Both the position numbers and the translations under genes were made by a program. The notes under the pieces are model-generated. The model had not been told where the DNA came from. It saw nothing but the letters and a program-made list of their open reading frames with translations, and did not search any database. Shown here piece by piece: positions 1 to 9,592 of a stretch of 64,000 nt of DNA. Source of the stretch: S010-25 sp964441285 (GTDB taxonomy: Bacteria > Pseudomonadota > Gammaproteobacteria > SZUA-229); the NCBI GenBank assembly GCA_964441285.1, contig CAYTUK010000007.1, forward strand, positions 62,001-126,000. The letters run 5' to 3'. Each line of letters starts with the position of its first letter. Positions within the stretch are counted from its first letter, which is position 1.

Positions 1-1062
1 AGTTGCGTGCGCGCAGGTATTCAGCATGGTTTGTTACATAATCAGATTCAACGGTTGTGGTATAGCGGCTCGATGTTTCGGCATGAGCGTCCGCAAAAAG
101 GGCGTTATCGGCAGTTTCATCAGTTGGGCGTTGAAGTGTTTGGTATTGGGTCGCCGGATATTGATGCAGAATTAATTCTTATCAGTGCGCGTTTATGGAA
201 ACAACTTGGGCTTGATGATGTGCATCTGGAGCTGAACTCACTAGGTTCGGTCGAGTCGAGAACACGATACAGGCAGATATTGATTGATTACTTAAAGTCG
301 CATCAGTCAGGTTTGGATGCGGACAGTTTGCGTCGTCTGGAGACAAATCCACTGCGGATACTGGATAGTAAAAATCCTGAGTTAAAAATTATACTGGACA
401 ATGCGCCGCAGCTACTGGATTATCTTGACGAGGAATCAAGTGAGCAGTTTAACAAACTAAAACAATACCTTGATATGGCTGGTATTACATATACGATCAA
501 CCCGCGGTTGGTACGTGGCCTGGATTATTACTGCAAAACAGTATTTGAATGGGTAACCGATAAACTGGGAGCACAGGGAACGGTTTGTGCTGGTGGCCGT
601 TACGATGCGCTGGTGCAACAGCTGGGTGGTAAACCAACACCCGCGATTGGTTTTGCAATGGGCATTGAAAGAGTGCTGGCCTTGCTGGAACAGTCTGCAG
701 CGGACGATTTATACCGTACGACAGATTTGTACATTATAGTCCAGGGTGTTCATAGTGAAAAACAGGGGCTGATATTGGCAGAATCTTTACGTGAACAGAT
801 ACTGCCATTAAAAGTAACCATGCATTGTGGTGGAGGCTCAATTAAAAGCCAGATGAAAAAAGCGGACAAAAGCGGTGCATTACTGGCTTTAATACTGGGA
901 GAAAATGAAATTGCTCACCAAACGGTTACAGTGAAGTTTTTACGTGAAAGCAAAGAACAGATAAATATGAAGCAATCAGAAATTATTAATTATATTAATG
1001 AAACGATAGCGCACGAAGCGTCTGCCAGCATAAAACCGGCTACGCGATTAAAGCAGGATTAA
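1..1062 (+). CDS. hisS: Histidyl-tRNA synthetase, 5' end cut by window
   Basis: Charges tRNA-His with histidine in the cytoplasm. The reading frame is open at base 1, so the first ~70 residues (including class II motif 1) lie outside the window. Visible are motif 2 around the FRHERPQKGRYRQFHQ stretch, the HisRS-specific LVRGLDYYCKTVFEW block, the AGGRYD block, motif 3 (GFAMGIERVLALLEQ) and the C-terminal anticodon-binding domain. Sequence closely resembles E. coli HisS throughout. It is followed after 3 bases by yfgM, and the hisS-yfgM-bamB-der order is the standard gammaproteobacterial arrangement. Nothing abnormal is seen in the part present. Confidence 0.97.
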   Translation, partial: SCVRAGIQHGLLHNQIQRLWYSGSMFRHERPQKGRYRQFHQLGVEVFGIGSPDIDAELILISARLWKQLGLDDVHLELNSLGSVESRTRYRQILIDYLKSHQSGLDADSLRRLETNPLRILDSKNPELKIILDNAPQLLDYLDEESSEQFNKLKQYLDMAGITYTINPRLVRGLDYYCKTVFEWVTDKLGAQGTVCAGGRYDALVQQLGGKPTPAIGFAMGIERVLALLEQSAADDLYRTTDLYIIVQGVHSEKQGLILAESLREQILPLKVTMHCGGGSIKSQMKKADKSGALLALILGENEIAHQTVTVKFLRESKEQINMKQSEIINYINETIAHEASASIKPATRLKQD

Positions 1063-1065
1063 TTT

Positions 1066-1722
1066 ATGAGCGATTTTGAAACACAAGACCAGCAGGTTGA
1101 AGCGGTTAAGACGTGGTTGAAGGAAAATTTTAGTTCCATAATTTTGGGTTTAAGTCTGGGAGTGCTGGTCTTAGTCGGCTGGAATTATTATACCGGCCAC
1201 CGCAATAGTCATACCATTAAGGCCAGTAATTTGTATATGACAGCCGCACAGCTAATTGCTATTAATGGTGTTAACGAAGAAGTTATTGATATTAATAATC
1301 AGTTGAATAATGATTATGAAGATACACCTTATGCAGCGATTACATCGTTATTAATGGCCAGTAAAGAATATGAGAAGGGCGACGTAAGCGATGCCATCGA
1401 GCAGCTTAAATGGGCAGCGAAACATGCGACGACCGATGAAATTAAACAAATTTCTGTTTTACGCCTTAGTCGAATATTGATTGAAAAGAAACAATACGAT
1501 AAAGCCATGTCATACCTGAATAAAAAACATGCCTCCAGTTTTGATGCTTTTTATAAAGAACTAAAAGGGGATATTTATGTGGCAAAAGGACAGCTTTCTG
1601 CAGCACGTAAGGCTTACGATAAAGCCATTAGTTTGAGTGCTAATCCAGGTAAACTCTTAATGTTAAAACGAGAAAACCTTGGCGACAATCAGCCTTCTTC
1701 CAGTGATTCTGTAGCGTCATGA
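1066..1722 (+). CDS. yfgM: YfgM family SecYEG ancillary subunit
   Basis: Single-pass inner membrane protein that in E. coli associates with the Sec translocon and periplasmic chaperones. The 218-residue product has a short cytoplasmic N-terminus, one membrane segment at about residues 23-42, and a periplasmic TPR-like part (repeats around residues 110-200, e.g. QYDKAMSYLN and LSAARKAYDKAI). Start ATG lies 3 bases after the hisS stop with an AGGA-type ribosome site inside the end of hisS, so translation is probably coupled. The stop codon abuts a copy of the family A repeat end (1722-1740). Family membership rests on the domain layout and on position between hisS and bamB. Confidence 0.9.
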   Translation: MSDFETQDQQVEAVKTWLKENFSSIILGLSLGVLVLVGWNYYTGHRNSHTIKASNLYMTAAQLIAINGVNEEVIDINNQLNNDYEDTPYAAITSLLMASKEYEKGDVSDAIEQLKWAAKHATTDEIKQISVLRLSRILIEKKQYDKAMSYLNKKHASSFDAFYKELKGDIYVAKGQLSAARKAYDKAISLSANPGKLLMLKRENLGDNQPSSSDSVAS

Positions 1723-1740
1723 TCCGTCCTGTTAGTATGT
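1722..1740. repeat. Family A repeat, terminal fragment
   Basis: The bases ATCCGTCCTGTTAGTAT directly after the yfgM stop are identical to the right end of the complete family A element at 17226-17344. Only this end is recognisable here, so it looks like a remnant or a solo terminal inverted repeat. It lies between yfgM and bamB. Confidence 0.55.
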
Positions 1741-1794
1741 TACATTGCCGTATCACTTCCCATAACTATCATTAATAAACATAATCCTGTTACC

Positions 1795-3027
1795 GTGTAT
1801 TTAAACCTGCTTACTCAAAACAAATTCCAACTTAAAAAAGTTAAACATGCTGTTAATGTTTGTTTGCTTCTCCTTTTCTCATCGATGCTTTTTTCCTGTG
1901 CAGATAAAAGCAATATTGATCAGCCGACTGAACTGCTTCCGCTTAACAGCCATTACGCATTTACTGTTAACTGGCTCGCCTCGACGGGGAAAGGGGTTGG
2001 TAGTCAGTATCTATTTTTAAGGCCTTTAGTCCTTAAAAAGAATATCATTACCACCAGCCGTAATGGTGTCATTAATGTTATTAATTTGCACACAGGAGAA
2101 TCTACAAAAAAGATTGATTTGCATGTAACCATTAGTGCCGGGCTCGGTGGCAATGAGAAAACCTGGCTGGTTGCGACTCGTGGAGCCTACGTTATTGCTA
2201 TCGACGCTAAAACAGAAAAAGAAATATGGCGTACGCGTGTTTCCAGTGAAGTTCTGGCAACTCCGGTTATTTATCAGGGCGCAGTACTGGTAAGAACGAT
2301 TGACGGAAAAATTATAAGTCTTGATCTCTCGAATGGAAAATTACGCTGGCAGTATGAACATGTGTTGCCCAATTTAACCTTACGTGGTAACGGTGCACTG
2401 GTTATTTTTCGTGGACATATAATTGCTGGTCTGGCAAGTGGGCGTATTCTTGCACTGTCTCCCAGGACGGGTGCAGTACTGTGGAATGTTGCACTGGCAG
2501 TACCAAAAGGCAGTTCGGAAATTCAGCGACTGGTTGATGTTGATGGCCATGCGGAGTTGTATGGACGAATATTATACGCAGCCAGTTACCAGGGTAGAAT
2601 GGCAGCGATAGATGTTGAACGCGGAAAATTTTTATGGGCACGTAATTTTTCAACACACACAGGTGTAACGGTTGATAGTGAAGTTATATACAGTACCGAT
2701 GACAATGGGTTTATTTGGGCAATGAACCGCTTCAGTGGAGCAACCTTATGGAAGCAGACAAAACTTGCCCATCGTCGTGTCACACGTCCGGTAATTATAG
2801 GCAATTATCTAGCTGTAGGTGACTATCAAGGTTATATCCATTTATTATCACGCATTGATGGGCATCTCGTTGCAAGATTTCAGATTGGTCAATACGACCA
2901 AAAGGGCTGGCAGCTTGCGTCAGGGATTATTGTCCCGCCTGTTGTTATAAGTAAGAACAAATTATTGATCATATCTCGCGGTGGCATGGCTTACTTATTA
3001 CAATTTCATCAGAAGAATAAAAATTAA
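1795..3027 (+). CDS. bamB: Outer membrane assembly lipoprotein BamB
   Basis: Beta-propeller lipoprotein of the BAM complex that inserts outer membrane beta-barrel proteins. The 410-residue product starts at GTG; no better in-frame ATG exists before the signal peptide. A hydrophobic stretch (residues 22-34) ends in the lipobox LFSC with the lipidated cysteine at about residue 35. Repeated PQQ-like blades follow, e.g. TGKGVG, NLHTGE, DAKTEKEIWRTRV, LSNGKLRWQYEH, SPRTGAVLWNV, FSGATLWKQT. Position between yfgM and der is the usual one and supports the call. The ribosome site in front of the GTG is weak. Confidence 0.93.
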   Translation: MYLNLLTQNKFQLKKVKHAVNVCLLLLFSSMLFSCADKSNIDQPTELLPLNSHYAFTVNWLASTGKGVGSQYLFLRPLVLKKNIITTSRNGVINVINLHTGESTKKIDLHVTISAGLGGNEKTWLVATRGAYVIAIDAKTEKEIWRTRVSSEVLATPVIYQGAVLVRTIDGKIISLDLSNGKLRWQYEHVLPNLTLRGNGALVIFRGHIIAGLASGRILALSPRTGAVLWNVALAVPKGSSEIQRLVDVDGHAELYGRILYAASYQGRMAAIDVERGKFLWARNFSTHTGVTVDSEVIYSTDDNGFIWAMNRFSGATLWKQTKLAHRRVTRPVIIGNYLAVGDYQGYIHLLSRIDGHLVARFQIGQYDQKGWQLASGIIVPPVVISKNKLLIISRGGMAYLLQFHQKNKN

Positions 3028-3156
3028 TTATTCTCAAGTTCATGCTGTCGATAAAACTACCTTTTCTAATACCCATAAAAACTGGCTTATTTCAGCTGCT
3101 TTATCGTGGTTATTTTATTAAGGCCATTTTTTTACACAGTAATATGAGATAGTTTT

Positions 3157-4560
3157 ATGTCCAGTTTTGTTGTTGCATTAGTTGGACGACCTAATGTTGG
3201 AAAGTCTACTTTATTTAACGTGCTTACAAAGTCGCGTGATGCGCTGGTTGCTGATTTTCCCGGCTTAACCCGGGATCGAAAATATGGCCATATTACTTAT
3301 GGCAATAATAATTTTATTATTATTGATACCGGCGGTTTAAGTGGTAATCTCGATGTGCTGGACACAGAGATGGAAAAACAGACTTTACTGGCAGTCAATG
3401 AGTCAGATGCCGTTGTCTTTATGGTGGATGCCAGAGTAGGATTAACTTCTGCTGATGAAGCGATCGCGACATCGCTACGCCGAGCGGGTAAAAATATAAC
3501 TCTGATTGTAAATAAAACCGATGGTCTCGACCATCGTATTGCGACGCATGATTTTTATGCGTTGGGTCTTGGTGAGCCAGTTGCCATTGCTGCATCGCAA
3601 AACCGGGGTATTCAAACACTAATCGCTGCACTGGTTCAACACATAAAACCGCTGGATACTGCCGCTGAAAAAAATACTGCAGAAGGCAATAGCAAAGGGA
3701 TTAAGGTTGCTATTATTGGTCGGCCGAATGTCGGCAAGTCTACCCTGATTAACCGTTTTCTAGGTGAAGAGCGGGTGGTTGTTTTTGATATGCCCGGCAC
3801 GACACGCGACAGTATTTATATTCCTTTTGAACGTGATGGTAAGCAATATACTTTTATTGATACCGCAGGTGTACGGCGTAAACGTTCTGTACATGAAGTC
3901 GTCGAAAAATTCAGTGTAATAAAATCTATGCAGGCCATCGATGATGCAAATGTTGTTATCATGATGATTGATGCCCGCACAGAAATAGCCGATCAGGATT
4001 TGCACCTAATTGGTTACGTACTGGAAGCGGGAAGGGCACTGGTTCTCACTATAAATAAGTGGGATGGTCTGGGTGATTATCAGAAAGATAAAATTCTTGC
4101 CGGTATTGATAAGCAGTTACCCTTTGTTCGGTTTGCCGAAAACTTTTTTATTTCAGCATTACATGGTTCCGGTGTCGGCAAACTCTTTGCCGCCGTTAAT
4201 CGTGCTTATGCATCGGCAACCAGAAATTATTCCACATCCGAATTAACCCGGTTACTGGAAAAAGCGGTACAGGGACATCAGCCACCCAGGATACAAGGCC
4301 GGCGTATCAAGTTACGCTATGCTCATCAGGGCGGGATGAACCCGCCAAGAATAATTATTCATGGCAACCAGGTGAATAAAGTGCCTTCGGGGTATCAGCG
4401 CTATCTGATGAATTTTTTTCGTGACGCGCTTAAATCGGTGGGTACGCCAATAAAAATTGAATTTAAAGGGGGGAATGCTAACCCTTATACCAGCGATAAA
4501 AAGCCTGGCAGAAAAAAAATCAGCGGTAAAAATATCAGTAATAAACGATACAAAAACTAA
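3157..4560 (+). CDS. der: Ribosome-associated GTPase Der (EngA)
   Basis: Essential GTPase with two tandem G domains, needed for 50S ribosome assembly. The 467-residue product shows two GRPNVGKST P-loops at residues 10-18 and 188-196, switch and G3 motifs (DFPGLT, IDTGG; DMPGTTRD, IDTAG), two NKxD motifs (NKTD, NKWD) and a C-terminal KH-like domain ending in a lysine-rich tail. Length and layout match the family. The 129 bases before it hold no gene. It is probably the last gene of the hisS operon, because a dense hairpin array follows. Confidence 0.97.
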   Translation: MSSFVVALVGRPNVGKSTLFNVLTKSRDALVADFPGLTRDRKYGHITYGNNNFIIIDTGGLSGNLDVLDTEMEKQTLLAVNESDAVVFMVDARVGLTSADEAIATSLRRAGKNITLIVNKTDGLDHRIATHDFYALGLGEPVAIAASQNRGIQTLIAALVQHIKPLDTAAEKNTAEGNSKGIKVAIIGRPNVGKSTLINRFLGEERVVVFDMPGTTRDSIYIPFERDGKQYTFIDTAGVRRKRSVHEVVEKFSVIKSMQAIDDANVVIMMIDARTEIADQDLHLIGYVLEAGRALVLTINKWDGLGDYQKDKILAGIDKQLPFVRFAENFFISALHGSGVGKLFAAVNRAYASATRNYSTSELTRLLEKAVQGHQPPRIQGRRIKLRYAHQGGMNPPRIIIHGNQVNKVPSGYQRYLMNFFRDALKSVGTPIKIEFKGGNANPYTSDKKPGRKKISGKNISNKRYKN

Positions 4561-4584
4561 CAGATTATCCTCAGGAATCTCTGC

Positions 4585-4698
4585 GTAAGCGATGAAATCA
4601 TCGCTTACAAACTGAAATATCCAGTTTCGGCATGGCGGAACGCCGCAATTGCCAGATATTACAGGCGTTGTACGCCTTGAAGCTGAGTCCTTCAGCTT
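4585..4698. repeat. Array of successive short hairpins after der
   Basis: At least five inverted repeats with different stems follow one another: GTAAGCGATGA/TCATCGCTTAC (4585-4608, 2-base loop), AAACTG/CAGTTT (4609-4627), GGCG/CGCC (4634-4644), AGGCGT/ACGCCT (4663-4677) and AAGCTGA/TCAGCTT (4680-4698). No open reading frame fits. The array lies between der and the porin gene and could act in termination or mRNA 3'-end protection. A run of nine C residues follows at 4729-4737. Confidence 0.7.
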
Positions 4699-4925
4699 GC
4701 AATCGATTTCATCTCGAATTAATCAGCGCCCCCCCCCTGAAAAATACGGTGTCTATTGGCATCCATTATGCGGTGGTCTAAAAATATTAGACATATTAGG
4801 CAGCTATAAACCCTTTTTGATTAATTAATTAACATATTCGTGGCGTTTGCTTGCCAATGATCATTTTTCGACTATCTTCAATTTATTATTAATTTATAAT
4901 TACAAGAGTAAGCGGAGTTTACCAA

Positions 4926-6197
4926 ATGAAAAAGCAGTTAAATCGTATTGCAGTTGCTATTTTTGCAGCCCTTGCTACAACGTCCGCACAGGCAATTCAG
5001 TTTGATGGGTTTATGACAGCCGGCGCTTCTATCCATGATGGCGGCAGTAATAAAGTCTATCTCGGTAGCCTGGGTGATCGAGGCGTAACCAATAACCTGA
5101 CTTTTGAAAAAGATACGCGCTTTGGTTTGCAAATCAGCTCTGACGTGGCTAAAAATATGTCGGTGGTGGCCCAGCTTCTGGGAACCGGTGTCAACAGTAA
5201 TTTTAATGCCATTGTCGAATGGGCCTATATTGATTATACGGTTAATGACTTTGCCAGCATTCATGTGGGTAAAATTAAGCAGCCCGTATACCTGGTAAAC
5301 GATTATGTCGAAGTCGGTTATGCCTATCCGTGGATTCGGCCACCAGGTGAAGTGTATTATCAGAATAATCCGTTAGATACCATTAATGGTATTGAAGTAT
5401 TATTACGCTTTCCTGTGGGTAATGGCACCTTGTCCTTCCAGCCTTATTTTGGCTCAAACCGCGATAAAATTCCTAATGCAGGTGGTGCTTATTTTGAAGC
5501 CGATAATATTTATGGTCTGGACATCGCCTATTCTGGCAAGGGTTATACTGCACATGCCAGCGATTTCCACTGTAACCAGGTGAGAACGGTAGGGCAGTTA
5601 AATAATGTACCAGCAGGGCCATTAGGAACGGTAAATATTAACCTTAACGGTATTGGCGAGTGTAATGTTGCGGCCGTTGGCTTTAATCTGGACATTGACA
5701 ATGTAGTGGTGTATTCCGAATGGCAGCGACGCACCACCACCAAAGGACTGTCGCGCCCATTTGGTGATCAGACCGGCTGGTATACCACCGTGGGTTATCG
5801 TATGGGTAAATGGTTGCCTCACCTTACCTTTGCCAGTACTTATGGTAGCGCATCGACTTACGGATTAAGTAGTGGTACTGGGGCAATTACTGGGGCACCA
5901 CCAGGTCCGCCTAATTTACCAACAGGCGCATCGCTGAATTTCCCAGTCGCAATACAGACCTCCATTACGGCTGGATTACGTTATGAAGTGAATGATAGCG
6001 CTGCCTTAAAAGTGGAATATGAGGTGGTTAATGTAGAAACGAATCAGGCTAAGCTGGCGGCGGCGAATGAACCAGGTGGCGGCTTGCTTCCTCGTGTAAA
6101 CTATGGTTTGTTTAATACTAATTTCTCCGGCTTCCCCGGTAACTTGCCCACCAAGAATATTGGTATTCTTAGTGTCGCGCTGGATGTGATTTTTTAG
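4926..6197 (+). CDS. Outer membrane porin-like protein
   Basis: Predicted beta-barrel outer membrane protein of 423 residues. A Sec signal peptide (residues 1-23, MKKQLNR... ending TTSAQA) precedes alternating amphipathic strands and the sequence ends in a C-terminal phenylalanine (SVALDVIF), the usual signal for BAM insertion. It resembles general trimeric porins; substrate unknown. It has its own long upstream region (4561-4925) with the hairpin array, so it is probably transcribed separately from der. An AAGCGGAG-type ribosome site precedes the ATG. It is not closely similar to the other porin in this window (21905-23233). Confidence 0.75.
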   Translation: MKKQLNRIAVAIFAALATTSAQAIQFDGFMTAGASIHDGGSNKVYLGSLGDRGVTNNLTFEKDTRFGLQISSDVAKNMSVVAQLLGTGVNSNFNAIVEWAYIDYTVNDFASIHVGKIKQPVYLVNDYVEVGYAYPWIRPPGEVYYQNNPLDTINGIEVLLRFPVGNGTLSFQPYFGSNRDKIPNAGGAYFEADNIYGLDIAYSGKGYTAHASDFHCNQVRTVGQLNNVPAGPLGTVNINLNGIGECNVAAVGFNLDIDNVVVYSEWQRRTTTKGLSRPFGDQTGWYTTVGYRMGKWLPHLTFASTYGSASTYGLSSGTGAITGAPPGPPNLPTGASLNFPVAIQTSITAGLRYEVNDSAALKVEYEVVNVETNQAKLAAANEPGGGLLPRVNYGLFNTNFSGFPGNLPTKNIGILSVALDVIF

Positions 6198-6268
6198 GTG
6201 GTTGGCATGAGTAAGAGAATTATACCGGCGTTAAATTGATAATATTTTTATAGTGTAGAGCTTATAAG

Positions 6269-7216
6269 TTGATGATTATGCTTAATGCAAAACAGAAAAA
6301 CTTTTTTGAGTTATTGATTGCCGAGAAGGGCAGTAATACGCAACTTAACCGGTTGATGCTGTTGCTGTTATTATTAATTATAATAATGCTAATTATCCCC
6401 AGCTTTGCTTATGCGAATGGCCTGTTTGATTTTCAAATGAAAATGGCTAAAAGGGGCAGTGCTGAGGCACAGTTTAAAGTCGGTGAAATGTATGAAACGG
6501 GTTTTGGTATAAAACAGAATAAACAGAAAGGCATTAAATGGATTAAAGAAGCGGCTAAAAATGGTCATGAAACAGCGGGTTTTAAACTGCTGTACTGGGA
6601 TTTGGAAAAAAATGGTATTACCCGTGCAAACAAAACAAAATTTGCGGCTTTAAAAGCGAAAGCGATGGCAGCGAATCCTCAGGCGATGTATTACATGGGG
6701 AAGATGTATGCGCACGGTGCGGGGGTAAAAACCAACTATGTGAAATCTTTGCGGTGGCTGAATAAAGCGGCACTGGTCGGTATACAGTCCGCTGAGCAGG
6801 AAATGGACACGGTTCGTGAGAAACAGCAACTCCGGTTAACCGTTAAACGCCGGGCCTATGAGAAAAAACGTGCCCAGTTAAAGGCCAGTCAGGATGCTGA
6901 GAGACAGAAGCAGAAGGCTAAAAGACAGAAGCAGCTTCAATTGAAAAAACAACAGCAGACGAGAGCCAGGGCTAAGGCGCAGATTGAAGCATTATATAAA
7001 AACCAGCAGATTAAAAAGGCCGCTGCCGCGTCATTGCAAAAGCAAAAAGCAAGCACCGCAGCAGCAACGGCAAAACAAAAGGCAGAGCAGCGCCAGCTGG
7101 AAGAAAAAAAACAGGCATTGCTTAGAAAACGTGCCATCAAACAGCAACATAAAGAAAAATTTGAATCTGACCCCTGTAGTAGCCGGTCAGCCCGCTTTTT
7201 ATCAACCTGCCGCTGA
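6269..7216 (+). CDS. Sel1-repeat protein with long charged coiled-coil tail
   Basis: A 315-residue protein of unknown function. A hydrophobic segment at about residues 29-48 (LMLLLLLLIIIMLIIP, then SFAYANG) suggests a signal peptide or membrane anchor behind an unusually long N-terminus; downstream methionines could be the true start. Two Sel1-type repeats follow (GSAEAQFKVGEMYETGFG... and NPQAMYYMGKMYAHGAG...). From about residue 185 the protein becomes a Lys/Gln/Ala-rich, probably coiled-coil stretch, then ends in a short Cys/Ser/Arg-rich tail. Sel1 repeats usually mediate protein contacts. It may share transcription with the porin 71 bases upstream. Confidence 0.7.
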   Translation: MMIMLNAKQKNFFELLIAEKGSNTQLNRLMLLLLLLIIIMLIIPSFAYANGLFDFQMKMAKRGSAEAQFKVGEMYETGFGIKQNKQKGIKWIKEAAKNGHETAGFKLLYWDLEKNGITRANKTKFAALKAKAMAANPQAMYYMGKMYAHGAGVKTNYVKSLRWLNKAALVGIQSAEQEMDTVREKQQLRLTVKRRAYEKKRAQLKASQDAERQKQKAKRQKQLQLKKQQQTRARAKAQIEALYKNQQIKKAAAASLQKQKASTAAATAKQKAEQRQLEEKKQALLRKRAIKQQHKEKFESDPCSSRSARFLSTCR

Positions 7217-7220
7217 TTTT

Positions 7221-7357
7221 ACTAACAGGATGGATGAAAGGCTATGGATGGATGAAAGGCTATCTGTTGTTCACCGTCAGCCGCAGGGATGCGGGTGCCG
7301 GGCTTACATAGCAGTGTTTACCGCGTGTCTTGAACACCAGGTAGCTTTTTTATCTGT
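7221..7357. repeat. Family A palindromic intergenic repeat with internal duplication
   Basis: Begins ACTAACAGGATGGATGAAA, contains the core CCGTCAGCCGCAGGGATGCG and ends near TTTCAGTAAT. The stretch GGATGGATGAAAGGCTAT is present twice in tandem (7228-7245 and 7246-7263). The element sits in the gap after the Sel1 gene; related copies are at 15932-16056, 17226-17344 and 21078-21114. Confidence 0.6.
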
Positions 7358-7439
7358 TTCAGTAATGCGATAAAGTGTCTTGCTCTCGCACTGATCTGGA
7401 CTTGTGGGAGGTTTTTCTGTCTGTTGCTTATCCAGTCCA

Positions 7440-7470
7440 GCTAATAACCCGAGCCTCTCTGGTTATTAGC
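7440..7470. terminator. Stem-loop before the helicase gene
   Basis: Perfect 10-base inverted repeat GCTAATAACC / GGTTATTAGC with an 11-base loop, followed after a few bases by a T-rich stretch. It could terminate read-through from the Sel1 gene. The rest of 7217-7582 holds the family A repeat and no gene. Confidence 0.5.
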
Positions 7471-7582
7471 ACATAAGTTTTATTTTACAGCTTTGTCCCG
7501 ACATGGTTCGGGGTATAATCAACTTCCTGTTTTTTCCTACCGTTATTAACTCGGCAGATTTCTCTGAAAAATCCATGTTTTT

Positions 7583-9592
7583 ATGACAGAGCCTTTTTTA
7601 CACGCATCAGATTATCTTGCTTCAGAAGGACCATTTTGTGAGCAAATCAGTGGTTATCAGGTAAGAGATAACCAGCTGATGCTTTGTGATGCAATCGAAA
7701 CAGCGATTGAGAATCAGGGTGTATTGAGTGCGGAGGCGGGAACCGGCATTGGTAAAACATTTGCGTATCTGGTGCCCGCATTACTGTCCGCGCGTAAGGT
7801 TGTTATTTCAACTGGGACACGCCACTTACAGGATCAGCTCTATCATACTGATCTACCGCGTGTCATCAAAGCATTAAGCATTAATACCAAAACAGCTTTA
7901 TTAAAAGGTCGGAGCAATTACTTATGTTTCCACCGTTTGAATTTATCCCCCCATCTAGGTTTCGTGAATCAGGAAACTGCGGCACTTTTACATGCTATTG
8001 GTGCGTGGTCAAAACAGACGGCAGTGGGAGACATTGCAGAATTAAGCCAGATTGCTGAAGATTCCCCTGTCTGGCCGATGGTAACTTCCACCGCAGATAA
8101 CTGCCTTGGTGGTGAATGTGACTACTGGTCAGACTGTTTCATCGTTAAGGCGAGAAAGAAAGCACAGGAAGCCGATGTGCTGGTGATTAATCACCATTTA
8201 CTGTTGGCAGATATGACACTGAAAAACGAAGGCTTTGCCGAATTACTCCCCACTGCTGAGGCATTTGTAATTGATGAAGCGCATCAACTTTATGCTGTGG
8301 CAGCACGATTTTTTGGCAGTAAAGTGAGTAGTCGACAGATTATTTCTCTGGTAAAAGACACGATTGCAGAGCAGATAAATGGTGCGGCTGATATGGCAGA
8401 ATTAAGAGAGTTCGCTGAAAATTTGGAGAAAGCAGCGCGTGACTTTCGACTGGTGTTAGGTGATATGGGTCTGCGCGAAGCCTGGTCAGGAATTAAACAT
8501 ACCACTTTAGTTGCTCGGGCTGTCGACAGGCTTTTAAATTCGATAAAAAATTTGTTAGCGGCGTTACAGATTGCAGCAGAGCGAACGCGTGGGCTGGACC
8601 AATGCTGTGAGCGTTGTGCGGTACTGCTGGCGCGCTTCGAATGCTTTATCACGCCAGCCGATACTCAGCAATCGGCGGATAAAAAAGGTCAATCTGTGAA
8701 GCCGGAAAAAGTAGCCGAGGTACTCTGGTATGAAACATTTAGCCGTAGTTTTATCTTGCATTCAACTCCTGTCGATATTGCCAGCCTGTTTCAACAACAT
8801 ACCAATAATTTTGAAAAAGCATGGGTTTTCACCTCTGCCACCTTGCAGGTAAACCAGACGTTTGGACATTTTACACAGAATATAGGGCTGGATAACAGCG
8901 ATAAAAATTTCCGCAGTGGTGTTTGGGAAAGCCCCTTTGACTATCAGCAGCAAAGTTTATTGTATCTGCCGCCAGCATTACCACAGCCATCAGCAGCGAA
9001 TTATATACAACAATTTATTGATGCAGCGCTGCCAGTATTAACCGCAAGTCAGGGCCGAGCCTTTATACTCTTTACCAGTTACCGTGCAATGCATACTGCA
9101 CATAATATTTTAAAAAATAAGCTTTCTTATCCATTGCTGGTACAGGGTGATTTACCTAAACATCAGTTGCTGGAAACTTTTCGAGAAACAGATCATGCCA
9201 TTCTTCTGGGCACTTCCAGTTTCTGGGAAGGTGTCGATGTTCGCGGTAGCGCCCTGTCCTGTGTCATTATTGACAAGCTGCCATTTGCTTCACCAGGTGA
9301 TCCGGTTATGCAGGCGCGAATTGATGCGATAAAAAAACGTGGCGGTAATGCGTTTATGGAATTTCAGGTACCGCAGGCTGTAATTACCTTGAAGCAAGGT
9401 ATTGGCCGCTTAATTCGTGATGTAAAAGATCAGGGTGTGGTGATGATTGGTGACCCAAGAATTCAGCAAAAATTATACGGCAGGATCTTCCTGAACAGCC
9501 TGCCATTGATGTCGCGCACATCAAAGATTGAAGATGTCATTAATTTTTTTCAGCACAGTATCAGTGCTGCAACGAAGGTTGTGGTTAAATGA
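7583..9592 (+). CDS. yoaA: DinG/YoaA-type XPD-like DNA helicase
   Basis: Superfamily 2 iron-sulfur DNA helicase of the DinG/XPD class, 669 residues, probably acting in DNA repair. Walker A is EAGTGIGKTFAYLVP, the DEAH box is VIDEAH, and four cysteines that may bind a 4Fe-4S cluster sit between them (NYLC, then CLGGEC and DC in the ECDYWSDC region). C-terminal helicase motifs are VFTSATL, GTSSFWEGVDV and QGIGRLIRD. Length matches YoaA rather than the longer DinG of E. coli. The stop codon overlaps the start of tsaB (ATGA), a common pairing. The symbol is assigned by similarity of architecture. Confidence 0.88.
   Translation: MTEPFLHASDYLASEGPFCEQISGYQVRDNQLMLCDAIETAIENQGVLSAEAGTGIGKTFAYLVPALLSARKVVISTGTRHLQDQLYHTDLPRVIKALSINTKTALLKGRSNYLCFHRLNLSPHLGFVNQETAALLHAIGAWSKQTAVGDIAELSQIAEDSPVWPMVTSTADNCLGGECDYWSDCFIVKARKKAQEADVLVINHHLLLADMTLKNEGFAELLPTAEAFVIDEAHQLYAVAARFFGSKVSSRQIISLVKDTIAEQINGAADMAELREFAENLEKAARDFRLVLGDMGLREAWSGIKHTTLVARAVDRLLNSIKNLLAALQIAAERTRGLDQCCERCAVLLARFECFITPADTQQSADKKGQSVKPEKVAEVLWYETFSRSFILHSTPVDIASLFQQHTNNFEKAWVFTSATLQVNQTFGHFTQNIGLDNSDKNFRSGVWESPFDYQQQSLLYLPPALPQPSAANYIQQFIDAALPVLTASQGRAFILFTSYRAMHTAHNILKNKLSYPLLVQGDLPKHQLLETFRETDHAILLGTSSFWEGVDVRGSALSCVIIDKLPFASPGDPVMQARIDAIKKRGGNAFMEFQVPQAVITLKQGIGRLIRDVKDQGVVMIGDPRIQQKLYGRIFLNSLPLMSRTSKIEDVINFFQHSISAATKVVVK

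Noticed and set aside
6937..7373. Frames opposite to or overlapping the Sel1 gene tail
   Set aside because: Composition mirrors the Lys/Gln-rich coding tail; no ribosome site or domain.
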